Positions 1-10,832 of a DNA stretch of 64,000 bases are shown in pieces (within the stretch, counting starts at the first letter, position 1; the number at the start of each line of letters is the position of its first letter). A program made the translations under genes and the position numbers. The notes under the pieces are model-generated. The model saw only the letters and a program-made list of their open reading frames with translations. It was not told the DNA's origin and ran no database searches. The stretch spans positions 879,784-943,783 of the forward strand of contig JAYKAV010000666.1 in the NCBI GenBank assembly GCA_035582835.1, given 5' to 3'. This stretch comes from Phoebastria nigripes. Lineage: Eukaryota; Chordata; Aves; Procellariiformes; Diomedeidae.

Positions 1-3000
1 TTAAATTTGTAGGGCTATTTAATGTTCATCACACACTTGATCCTAACAGTGCAAGTGATTTTCTATCAGAGCATTTTTTTTCCACTTCAACAAGGAAAAC
101 TGCCCCTCCAAATATAAGCACTGCTTGTTATTTTGAGGCAGTGAGGCAAAACATACAGCACACAGACCACATTTGGCTTGCTTAGCAGATGTCTACAGAT
201 CACTTGATATTAATTTCAACATAAAAGCTATTATATTTCTGGCCTTGCCCTATTAGTTGTTAAATAATTATTTATGCTTGGCAGATAAATTCTAGGAACC
301 TTGAATAAAGCCCATCAACCCTACTAAACTAACCATATTTGACACAACAGTTTTCACTCATTGAAGACCCTAGATGTAATGTTTGTTGCCTATATGATTG
401 TAATCCCGTATTTATATTTAAACATAAACTGCATATAATGTGTGTTCCAACATTACTTCACAGGCAAGGAATTAGCTTGTCTGGTTCACTGACATTTACA
501 ACTGTGTACTATAGCTAGTTTCAGTTCATAACTCAGTTTATCTAAATAATCTCTTATTCACTTCACAATTCTGGCACTAGTTAATTTGTTTTTCCATAGG
601 TGTTTTGACTTTGCCTATCTAGTTCGCTATACTTGTGATCAGTTAGGAACTGGTGTGCTGCGGCCTTGATGGCTACAAAACAAAACAATAATTGGAAATG
701 TAGACTTCCCTTAATTAATATATTTAAGCAGCTAACCCTTCTTACATGAGTGCTATTTATACACACTCAAAACTGCAATTGTTGTGCATTCTGGTTGAAT
801 GGTTTGTAAATTCCAAATAGCCCATCTACAACAAAACTCGGAAAACGTATTGAGCGCAAGGCCCTCTATGAAAGTCTTTCAACCAAGTCTTTGGACATTC
901 ATATGGAAAGTCTTTCAACCAAGTCTTTGGACATTCATATGTTGTCTTCTGAAGAAATTTAGTTGATGTGTTGTCCTTTGTGAGCATATTTTAGTGCAAT
1001 TACACTTTCGTATCCTTAACAGACAAGTTAGAATTTAAAGATTTAGGAAAACAAGGAATTTGAATGTTTCACTGAGGAGAACTCATTCAATATGCCTATT
1101 TCTATTTCATCTGTCTGGTTAAAAGAGCACAACTTCTCTATTATCGCAGTAATGTACATTATGTCTGCATTTAAGGTTGTGTGCAGTTTATGATTTGTTT
1201 GTGTGACAAACTTAAATAAAAATTAGTGATTCAAAAACAAGCAAAAGGAATTCATATTGCTTACAGCATACTGCACTTCCTGTCCTACAAGCTGTGCAGC
1301 ATTGTTTTTGCACTGTTGACAATTAAACCAAACTCACTAAAGTTACTAAAATGCTTTCAGCTGATTTCAGTGGGCATTGGACAGATGCCTTTTGCAGTTG
1401 GTATGCCTCTATTCTAAGGTAGCTTAATTTCAGCAGGTAATTGTGCTATATATTATCAACGAAAAATGCCTAAGCTTAGAGGCATTTTCCCCCTTTAATT
1501 TCCAAGCCAGCCCTGTTCTGCTTCTCCCAGAAAGCCAAGCTGCCTACTGAGGGCTGAGTGTTCATGTTTCTTCCCGCTTATGCTTCAAACCACAGAGGTG
1601 NGAGCCTGCAGCACCTCTGCTGTAGCTTGCTTTAGAACTGCAAGCTATTTTGTCAGGCCCCGGTATTTGTGAAAATGAGGACCTTAATCCAAGCAGGGAA
1701 ACCGCTGTCAGGTCTGAAGGTTGAGAGATAGGAGGAACCTGGAGGCAGCCACTGGAACACGTTCCCCACAGCCACAGTTGCTCATAAAGCCATACCAGCC
1801 TTTCACAGATCTCTACGGGAGTAACGGAGGAATCCACGGGTGTTTCAAGTAGTGAACTGTTAACCAGGGCTTCTTGTGCCATTTCTCCCCTAGCGCAACA
1901 GACACAAAATGGTCAGTCTTAATCAGAAGCTTGTCATTTAATGATACCATAAGAAAAAAGCTAGGAAAGAAAGCTGAGTTCCCCCGTTCTCCTGGATGCC
2001 TACATTCCAGGTTGCTCTGCAGCTACGGCCTTTATGCATCTCTCAGCCCTGTGATGAGCCCCATCTACACTTGACCTTTGCACAAGGAGATTTTAACCCT
2101 GGGTCAAAAATGATCAACAGATGAGAGCTGTGGATGTTGTTTCACTTCTGCTCCCAGGAGGCAGAAGTTGTGGCCAAAAGCAGGGTTTATTGTAGGGTTG
2201 GTTTTACAATTATTATTAATGACAAGCCAATTTCTCTCTGTTGATGTCTGCTGCATGTGATAACGCAATGTTTCCTTGAACAGCATGTCATAAACTAGCA
2301 AAGGTGAGCAACTGGCGAGGCGGAAAAAGTGAGGAGAAGAGACAGTAAATAAAATCATGCACATCAATTATTATTTATTAAACACACATGCTTTTTTGAC
2401 ATACGAATTTGATGTTATTATTTCCTTTGCTTTCTGATAAAATATACTCACTTGTTAAATACAAACTGCACAGCTGGCTAATATAGTGGTTTTTCACATG
2501 CCGGCAGGCTCCCTTAGTTTTGTCAGCTAGAAGCAAATAAAAATGTGGAGACTACATAGTGCAGGGAGGAAGGCAATACCCTCGCTAGAGCTGGGAACCA
2601 GAATCATTAAACACAATGTTAACCCCGCATGTGGCATTAACCTAGGCAAATCTTTTCTCATGCACACCTTTTTCCCTGTGTTGGAATGATACTGCAGCTC
2701 TGAGGGAAGATTTGCAATGTCAGCATTTTCTGTGATGAACTTTTAAGATCTTCAGTTGAACGCCTGTGCTACAAGTTTCATTAGCAACTGACACCGTTTC
2801 TCAGACATTCCTAGGTTACTTGCAGCCTTTTCATTTTTAATCCAGTGTTAATAATACCTCACTCTGTGAATAAAAACAATAAATCAAAACCATAGGGACA
2901 TAATCTGTAACAAGACCACAGGGAAACAAAAAAATACGCCAGTTATGATCCCCACTGTCCCTTGAACTTATTTAGGAAGGGGTCAGTTCAGTCCTGAAGA

Positions 3001-3400
3001 AGACATCCTAGCCATGGAACGCAGAGGACTGGATAATTACAGTCAAATACTTTGTCTGGCTGTGACACTGGTCAGTCAAAGAAACTGGCCTATAAACAGG
3101 GTTTCAGGAGGTCTAGCAGTGCTGATATTATGAATTTTCGTTTGAAAAGAACGTGTATTTAACTTGCCAGGACCTCAGTTTGGCTATCCCTATAATTCCA
3201 AGGCATCTACTCTTCCTTTCAATGTGGTATGGAGTCTAAGGAGAGGCCATCCTCAGGCAATCACATGCTGAATACAGAAATGACAAAGAAATGTCCATTA
3301 TATGCAAAGTAGGCAGACAGGCAAAAACTCCAGCAGACAATTAGGCTCGATAGTTTCTGTCAGATGATAAAAAGCCTGACTTTATATATGTCTTTCTGNT
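1..3400. other. Intergenic DNA, far upstream of RCN1
   Basis: No gene is supported here. The sequence is AT-rich and unique-looking. Open frames are all shorter than about 110 codons, overlap on both strands and show no recognisable domain. By known vertebrate synteny this should be part of the PAX6-RCN1 intergenic interval, but nothing in the sequence itself proves that. The one clear local structure is the 36-bp tandem duplication at 870-941. Single N bases occur at 1601 and 3399. Confidence 0.7.
870..941. repeat. Perfect tandem duplication, 36-bp unit x2
   Basis: Two identical 36-bp units lie head to tail at 870-905 and 906-941. Each begins GAAAGTCTTTCAACC and ends GGACATTCATATG. There is no mismatch, so the duplication is recent or the array is an assembly artefact. 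There is no spacer, so it is not CRISPR-like. Confidence 0.95.
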
Positions 3401-6400
3401 GCAGTTTGTTTTTCTTAGGTGGGCACCCTAGAAGATGTTTTTTTTTTTAAAATCCACTGTAAATCAGGGATGTCTGTAGCTCCAAGCGCTGTTGCAAGGT
3501 TTAACAACAAACTGGATTACCCAGACATGGGTACCTTTCAAATTCCACTGCCATCAATAGCAATTCTTGGCAGGCTGGCACAGCTGAACAGCGCTATCAG
3601 TGCTACCATTGGGCAAAGAACTGAATTGCTAATTCACAGAGAAATTAGAGGGGAAAAGATTAAACCTTACAATCTGGGATTTGTAGGCAGACCTGTAAGA
3701 GTGGCAAACACCCCTGTACAGATACCAGGGGATACAGATTGGCAGTATTTTAATCTCCAATTAATTAACACTCTCTACTACCTCTAGCACAAATAAAGTT
3801 GCTTAGTGACTTCAATAATTTTGTTTCTACTTCCCACCATGGTTCTGTTTGAGAGAGACCATGTTTTTATGATGAAGACAATTCAGCGCTGGCCTAATGA
3901 ATAGCTCAACTTGCTTTGGGAACGTTTTCCTCACAAACCGGGATCTGACTACATATGTGCCTCTGGCTGCCTGCACAGTCTTTCTCTGACTCTCCGCAAA
4001 TCTCCACCCTCTTTAATCAGGATATTTCCTCATTTAATGGCTGGGGCAGTGCAGCCTTCAGTAATCAGTAACTTCAGCACTGATTGCAGGACTAACACCC
4101 ACATTCCCACTATTTAACCACAAAGCAAAAAAAAAAAAAAAAAAAGTCAACAATTTCATTCTTCACCAGAAAAGCAAAATCTTTACTTAACCAATTTTCT
4201 TGCCTGCATTTTTTTATCTTTAACAAAAGACTCTAGTTACAGGTTAGAGGCTTATCTTAATTTTCATACCTCTAGGGTTCTAAGGACTAGTGTATATGCA
4301 GATCAGCATTCATACAGATTTTTTTGTTTCTCTTGCTTATGACCAAAGAAGGGATAACTGTTACCAGCTTCCTCTCTGCTATTTCTTCATTTCAGTAACA
4401 ATGCACTGGCCCTGATAAGTATTCAGCCACAGCATGTCTGCTTTGAAAAACAAAGCTGCTCTCCCATATCCTCTGTAAATGATTTGAGGAGGTTTATACC
4501 TCAGTCCAAACATCTGTGGCTACAATTCCACCCCCACATGCTCACACTCCGTGTTTACAAATGCAAGAACTTGGGTTTAAGCACAACACGGCCCTGCAGT
4601 GTATCCAAGTCTCTAGACTTTTATGCCCTACATACACTGTGGAATTTCCACTGTGCATACAAAATTATTCATGACAGAAACACTGAAGGACCACCCTCCC
4701 CCTCTCTCTGTGTGAATACCAATGAGAAAAATAGCAAGAGGTTTTCTTTTCCTTCCCGACCATAGTGAGGAAAGGAAATTTAAAAACAACACGTATGGGG
4801 GAGGGGAAGGGAGAGTCGCTGCAAAATGTTGAAGACCAGGGGTGCGAGTACATACTTGTATTAACATCTTCCATCCCTGGAGCTGCAGTAATTTGCATGA
4901 CATTATCTACCTGGGATGTTGCTATGGTTATCACCATACATAAGTAATTACCAGGGCAAATTGCACATACAGCGCACAGATTCATGCTGTCAGAAGCAAA
5001 GGGTCTTTTTATACACTTGAAAATGTAAATGTTTGAAAAAACACTAATCACAAAGATTCCTGATAAGAGAAAAACTACAAGACTGCTCCTGAGTGATCTA
5101 AAACGGTTGTTAACTATGCTTATTGACAACAGTACCTTAAGGGCCAACTCAGACCATGCCCAAGTGAGCCAGACACTGCTCAGGCTCAGTAGAAAATCAG
5201 TAGAAACAGTAACTAGTAGTAGTAACCAGAAACTAGTCAGTAGAAACAGTAGAAAATCCCTGCCCAAAGAGTTTCCAGTGCAATTAGATGAGAAAGGTAC
5301 AGAGCAAGAGAACTGGTATATCACACAGAGCAAACAAGGTTGTCAACCTCATGATATTGGCATGATTATTTTGGGTAGATTATGTCAAGAAACTTGCTTC
5401 TGCCAAGCTAGGCCAAAAAGATGAAAAGAAGAGAAGGAGGAGGGAGTGATGTAGGCTACACCCATGCAAAAGAAAGAAAAGGGACATGGTGTTGTGATGA
5501 AGCAGCTAGTCAGGACAGGCCAAAACTAAGTCTAATCAAAGTGCTTCTCTGAAAGTTCCCCCAGTTCCCCTCCTGCAACATTTCTGCTGCCATTTGCAGT
5601 CTGGGATCTGATTGTGCCCTGACCTCCTAATTTCTAGTTTCCCACAGGGGCTGAGACAAAAGTTACAGTCCATCTACAGTTGTACACCCAAGCTGAAGAG
5701 AGCAAATAACACCTAACAGAATTTGGCTGAAAGTACAAATACAGGGTATCTAATGCTAGATCATCCAAAATAAATTAGGCATAAAAAGCTCATTCTGAAA
5801 TACTGCTACAATTACATTTCCAATAAAATACAGCAGCACTGTATACAAACAGCTTGAGCTGCAGTCTATTGGTGTCAATGGAAATTTTTCAACAACTTTG
5901 ATGAAGGTGTTCTGTGCCCTAAGGAAAAGACAAGGTTTTAAAAAATAGTGCTCCTGCTATGATCAGAGTAAAGCATATTAGCTAACTGGAATGTAAAATA
6001 TAAACCTGGAAAATACAAAATAGGTTTCTATAATTTAATTTGAGGTGACATACTTTAGCCTCATATCCATCCAAACCAATCATATGTTCTCTGTACAAAG
6101 AAATACTGTAATTTAGTTATTCTGGATTTACAGAGTATAGTAGAATTGAGGAGAAAAAATGTTATATTTTCCATTTCTAGCCTCTCTGAAAAGCAAGTTC
6201 TTCTTTTGCTTACTTAGAAATCATCTGCTTCTTGCAGACATTTATCTTCACCTCTTAATAATATTAGCAGAGTTATCATCAAAGATCACCATTCTCCCTA
6301 ACTGAGCTGCAGAATACAGTTTTTCAGTGCTGAAATAGGCTCTACTCCTAGACCTAGCCTTCACAGTTCTCCCTAGGAAACCAGGCAGTCTGCCACACTG

Positions 6401-9400
6401 ACCCTAACAATGATGGTACTTCCCCACACTCACCAACAGTAAGTTAAGCTCCCTTGTTTCAGCATCCAGCCCCAGAAAGCCATCATTCCCTGATAATGAA
6501 GTGCCACCATGAGAGCCTGGACTGCTGAGTTAAATCTACTCTCTCATTCCTCCAGGTTGCCTCAGGGGACTATTAATCATAGCTACATGAGACTCTGAAA
6601 TGTACTCGATTTGTTGATGAGAAAACCAGTGAGTGTATCAGTGCTTCACCTATTTACATAGGGATCTCTATGTAAATGGAGCCAAGCTCCATGAGGTACT
6701 GCATGTGAGCAGGAAATAAACAAATGAATTTTGCAAAGAACAGAAGAAGAAAAGTATCAACGCCGGGCTAAGTGTGTCTTTGCATGATTGTTAGGAATGC
6801 TGCACAGTCCGTAAAGATTTAGATGAGGCAGAAGATTTCAAGCAGTTTTGCAGGCTGACTTTTTAACCAAAGATACATTTGCACTCTTAAGAACTGTTAG
6901 GTGCTACATCACTCTTACTTTCACCATATCCTTTCAAACCGAATTATGACTCAGTCTTCAGGCCTGAATCTCATTCTAGTTTTAATATGTACTTCAAATG
7001 TAAGTAAGAGTACAAAAAGGACCTTACTTAGAAAGCTACGCTATGATGCCATCAGATATTTTGACTATTTTAGCAGATGGGACTCAAAAAACTGATAGAG
7101 GTGATACGCTCTGAGAAGACTTTTGCTACTGAAAGCACGATAAGAACAGGTATTAGCCAGCAGGCAGTCAGAAAACATGGCATTCCTTAGGGATCATTTA
7201 CATGGCCTCAGGAAAGGCACAATTAATGATGTCCAGAAATACTGACTAAAGATGCAAGATATAAGTGTAGCCTTATTAGGATAAATGCAGACTGAAGACA
7301 TAGTAGGATATGGAACAAATCATCTTTGGCTTTAGCTGGGTAACTGGACCCACATGGTGACAGGCATATTGTAACTAAGTATATTTCATACAAAATAGTT
7401 TGTTGACTGTAAATATATCCATGAAAGGGAAAGTAAATATGTGAAGAGCAAAATGCAAGATGGAAAAAGCGAGATAAATATTGTTAGATTCAGGGGAAAA
7501 ATGCTATAAACAGTAAGCAAAGCTCTTTGATTTGCACTGTTTTCCAGCCCATAAAACCCTAATATCTGCCAGCGTTTCATTAAAAGCTTATAAACTACCC
7601 AGCGTGCCTGCTGCTGCATAAATGTATTGCTAAAAAACATTGTCGATGTTGCAGACCTGGTATTTTGCAATGTTTCAAAGAAACCTTATGTGTATAAAAC
7701 TCAGATGCATTACTGAAAGAAGTGTGGATTACAAAACCAGCACCTTAAACCCTAAACCTAATTAATATTAATCATTCAGTAGCAATAGGTTTCTCTCAGC
7801 AGAGATGTTCATAGTAATACTACTAAAACAGAAAATACCAATATCTCAGAGAAAATTATTCAGTACTTTAAGAAACAAGTGTTGTGAGTAAAGGATTTAA
7901 GAGAAAACTTCTACCATTTTGTGAATTGAGTAAAAGGAGTAGAAGGCATGACTTTTCACAGAGGAATGAGAGTTTAAGGTGTTTGATGAGGTCACGATAG
8001 CCCAATGGCAAAATCTGTACAGTTAATCTGAGTGATACAGAAATCTGGCAACACTAAGACTGACCAGATCAACAACTGTTTTGACTGAACGTGCAGTCTG
8101 TTCTCAGCATTAAAATCTAAGACTTCAGCCCTCTAAGGACAAGTAATCGCAATATCTTTCCTTTTCCACAAAAAGTCATATTGGATCGATCAAATTTTTC
8201 TTGTTATTACCAACGGTCCTGAACCAAGTCTAGAGGGATCAGAACATTCATGATTACCCATCTTTCATAAGATCACTGCATTTCAGGGCTCACTCACACT
8301 TGAATCCAAACACAGGGCAAAATTAAAATATTCTGATGGCCAGAACCCATACCCCTAAGGCAAACCCTCCCAATGTCTGGAGGCTTTCAAATGAATGACC
8401 ACGTACGCACTTAGCCCACTCTGCATTGCTATTACTGTAGCTTTTCTCACCGAAGCAGCTCCAAATTGTTCTGACAACAGAACATACAGATTCATTTCCC
8501 ACATCCCTCAAATAACTTCATATTCCTCTGCTACTAAGATCAAACATCAAGCTACAATTTACAACACAGATGGGGTGAATGGGCAGTAAAACATACCTGT
8601 TACCCATGCAAATGACTTAACTAGCAGCACACTAGCACCATGTGGATCAAGAAGATAAAAAATCAGCACCTCAGCACAGCCTTACCTCTGGAATAACATT
8701 AGAAATGATATTATAGATGTAGGAATCAGGGACAGGAACATTAGAAGACTGGGACCAAAAAAAGAGCAGTATCTGAATTATTGCACAAATATGAGATTCC
8801 TGAATATGTTAATGAAAACTTTGTTTTACAGGTATATGGTTAAAAAAAAAAAAAAAAAAAACACACCAAACAAACAAACAAAAAAACCCAAACAAACCCC
8901 AAAACAATAAAAGTATTGCATCTCACTAGCTTTGTAAACTCAAACACGGTTGGTACGATCAGCTGAACCATTTTTAAGCCCCCACANGCGTATATCACAG
9001 CTCTCACCAAAACCACACTGAAGCACTTGCTCAGCTCAGGACGCACAAACACACCTAAGGACAGTCTATCCAGGCCTAAAGCAAAGGGCAGCTCGCGTGA
9101 CTGAAGTGAAAAGGGTGCATTAGAGTTTTGCTTTGTCTAGACTTAAGTAACAAACCAACATATTTGACTGTTTAAATGTCTGAAATCTGCTACTGTCGCC
9201 AATGGTTCTGAGGCAAAACCACCGCTAGCCCTGCACGGCTCTCGTTCGCGCTTTGCACGAGTCACAAAAGGCAGAAAACAGCAAATGTGGAAGCCTCTGA
9301 CACCACCTTTTTGCTGTCATTACAGTCGAGCCCTGTGCCAGACACGGTTCAGCTACACACGAGGTTTAGGTCAAAAGGATGTCTACCGGGGTAACAGCAG

Positions 9401-10240
9401 TGGAAGGGAGGCTGTGGTCAGGTTCAGCATCTTGCACGTCAGCGTTAGTGGTACAGCCAAAGGCCACATCATAAATATGGTTTATATACCCTCTGAACTG
9501 GGCTGACAAATCAGACATTGCAATTTGAGACTAGTAGTACCCTCAGGTCCGAAGTAACAATGGACAGGCAAGCCCGGGTGGTGATGCTGATCTGCACGGT
9601 TTGGTCATATAGTTTAAATAGGACCCTTTAGCAACAGGATCATTAACNTACAACATGTTGCATACAGTGACAATCCTCCTTAGCAGTGAATTAAGGATAT
9701 AACATAGGAAAAGGAAATATATTAGGTACAAATTTCAATTACCTCTGTCTAGAGACTTTTACAATCTTGAGCAAAATAAATTGTAATTTAAGGAAAAAAC
9801 AAAACGTTTTTTTATGCTAAATGATTTGGGCTTTCTCTCTCCTGCAATTTTCAGGATCCTGAGTTCACTTCCCTTGCAGTGATAGTAACCCTGTTATGAT
9901 AAATATCCTCTATGAGAGTGCCGACAACCTTTTTTTCCTACATTTTTTGGTATCAGCTTGCTGTTACGCTTAAGACAGAGCCACAGTTTTGGTTTTTTGA
10001 CTTGTAGCCTTATCATTACTTGTCTTGAAAAGAAAAAAATCATGCTTTTGTCCTTTCTTAACCAGTTTAGCAGGACAGCAGAAACCATCAACCCGATACT
10101 CTGGATGAACGAACTCTACAGAGTAACAGAGAAACAGAAACGACCTGCTGTTTTGTGCTGACGCGTTTTGTTAACAGTGTAAGCTTAGAACATTATGATG
10201 ATAAGTGAGTGGAAGAGGACCGTAAATTCCCCACTTTGAT
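3401..10240. other. Intergenic DNA proximal to the RCN1 promoter
   Basis: No convincing gene. Several open frames occur (122 codons + at 3419-3787; 222 codons - at 4665-5333; 131 codons + at 5029-5424), but none has a recognisable domain. The two frames near 5 kb overlap each other on opposite strands. An octamer and a TAATTA site sit together at 4891-4950 and may mark a regulatory element. Poly(A) runs occur at 4127-4145 (19 A) and 8842-8861 (20 A); the latter is followed by an A/C-rich low-complexity stretch to about 8903. Confidence 0.65.
8842..8903. repeat. Poly(A) followed by A/C-rich low-complexity tract
   Basis: Twenty consecutive A bases lead into irregular CAAA/ACCC repeats up to about 8903. 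No retrotransposon body can be recognised upstream of it, so I treat it as simple sequence. Confidence 0.8.
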
Positions 10241-10377
10241 TTGCCTAACGGGGTTCTCCTGGATTTCTTGACAACCCGCCCCGGCCCCCGCGGCCGTTAG
10301 GCTCGCGCGGCGGCCGCTGGGCGGCCGGGCAGCTCGCGCCGCTCTGCAGACGTGGCGCCGGGCCGGGCCGCGCTCCG

Positions 10378-10617
10378 NNNNNNNNNNNNNNNNNNNNNNN
10401 NNNNNNNNNNNNNNNNNNNNNNNNNNNNNNNNNNNNNNNNNNNNNNNNNNNNNNNNNNNNNNNNNNNNNNNNNNNNNNNNNNNNNNNNNNNNNNNNNNNN
10501 NNNNNNNNNNNNNNNNNNNNNNNNNNNNNNNNNNNNNNNNNNNNNNNNNNNNNNNNNNNNNNNNNNNNNNNNNNNNNNNNNNNNNNNNNNNNNNNNNNNN
10601 NNNNNNNNNNNNNNNNN
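10378..10617. other. Assembly gap (240 N) across the start of RCN1 exon 1
   Basis: A run of 240 N bases replaces the sequence between the promoter and the signal-peptide part of exon 1. It falls in the GC-richest part of the window, where short-read coverage often fails. It hides the RCN1 start codon and probably the 5' UTR. Confidence 0.99.
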
Positions 10618-10832
10618 GGGAGCGGCGGGGCGGGGTGGTGCCTGGCGCTGGCGCTGCTGCTGCTGCCGGGCGGCCTGGGCAAGCCGACAGCGCGGCAGGA
10701 GCGGGCGCGGCCCGGCGCCGCGCAGCACGAGGACCGGCCGGGCTTCCAGTACGACCACGAGGCCTTCCTGGGCAAGGAGGAGGCGCGGAGCTTCGACCAG
10801 CTCAGCCCGGAGGAGAGCCGGGAAAGGCTGGG
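10618..10832 (+). CDS. RCN1: RCN1 exon 1 (partial, after gap)
   Basis: The open frame begins directly after the N gap and encodes a hydrophobic signal-peptide core ([13 protein letters not shown]), then KPTARQER, which aligns with the start of mature human RCN1, and then [13 protein letters not shown], a CREC-family block. The donor GTAAGAGG begins at 10833, leaving a split Gly codon (GG plus G from exon 2). A GTG-led frame before the gap at 10352 cannot be taken as the start. The true ATG is presumably in the gap. Confidence 0.93.

Noticed and set aside
870..941. CRISPR-like repeat
   Set aside because: There are only two units with no spacer, in a vertebrate genome.
1..10240. Possible PAX6 or ELP4 exons upstream of RCN1
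   Set aside because: No paired-box or homeodomain coding block was seen. The sequence looks wholly intergenic.
10352..10377. GTG-led open frame before the gap as the RCN1 start
   Set aside because: GTG is not a normal vertebrate start, and continuity across 240 N bases cannot be shown. The real ATG is probably in the gap.
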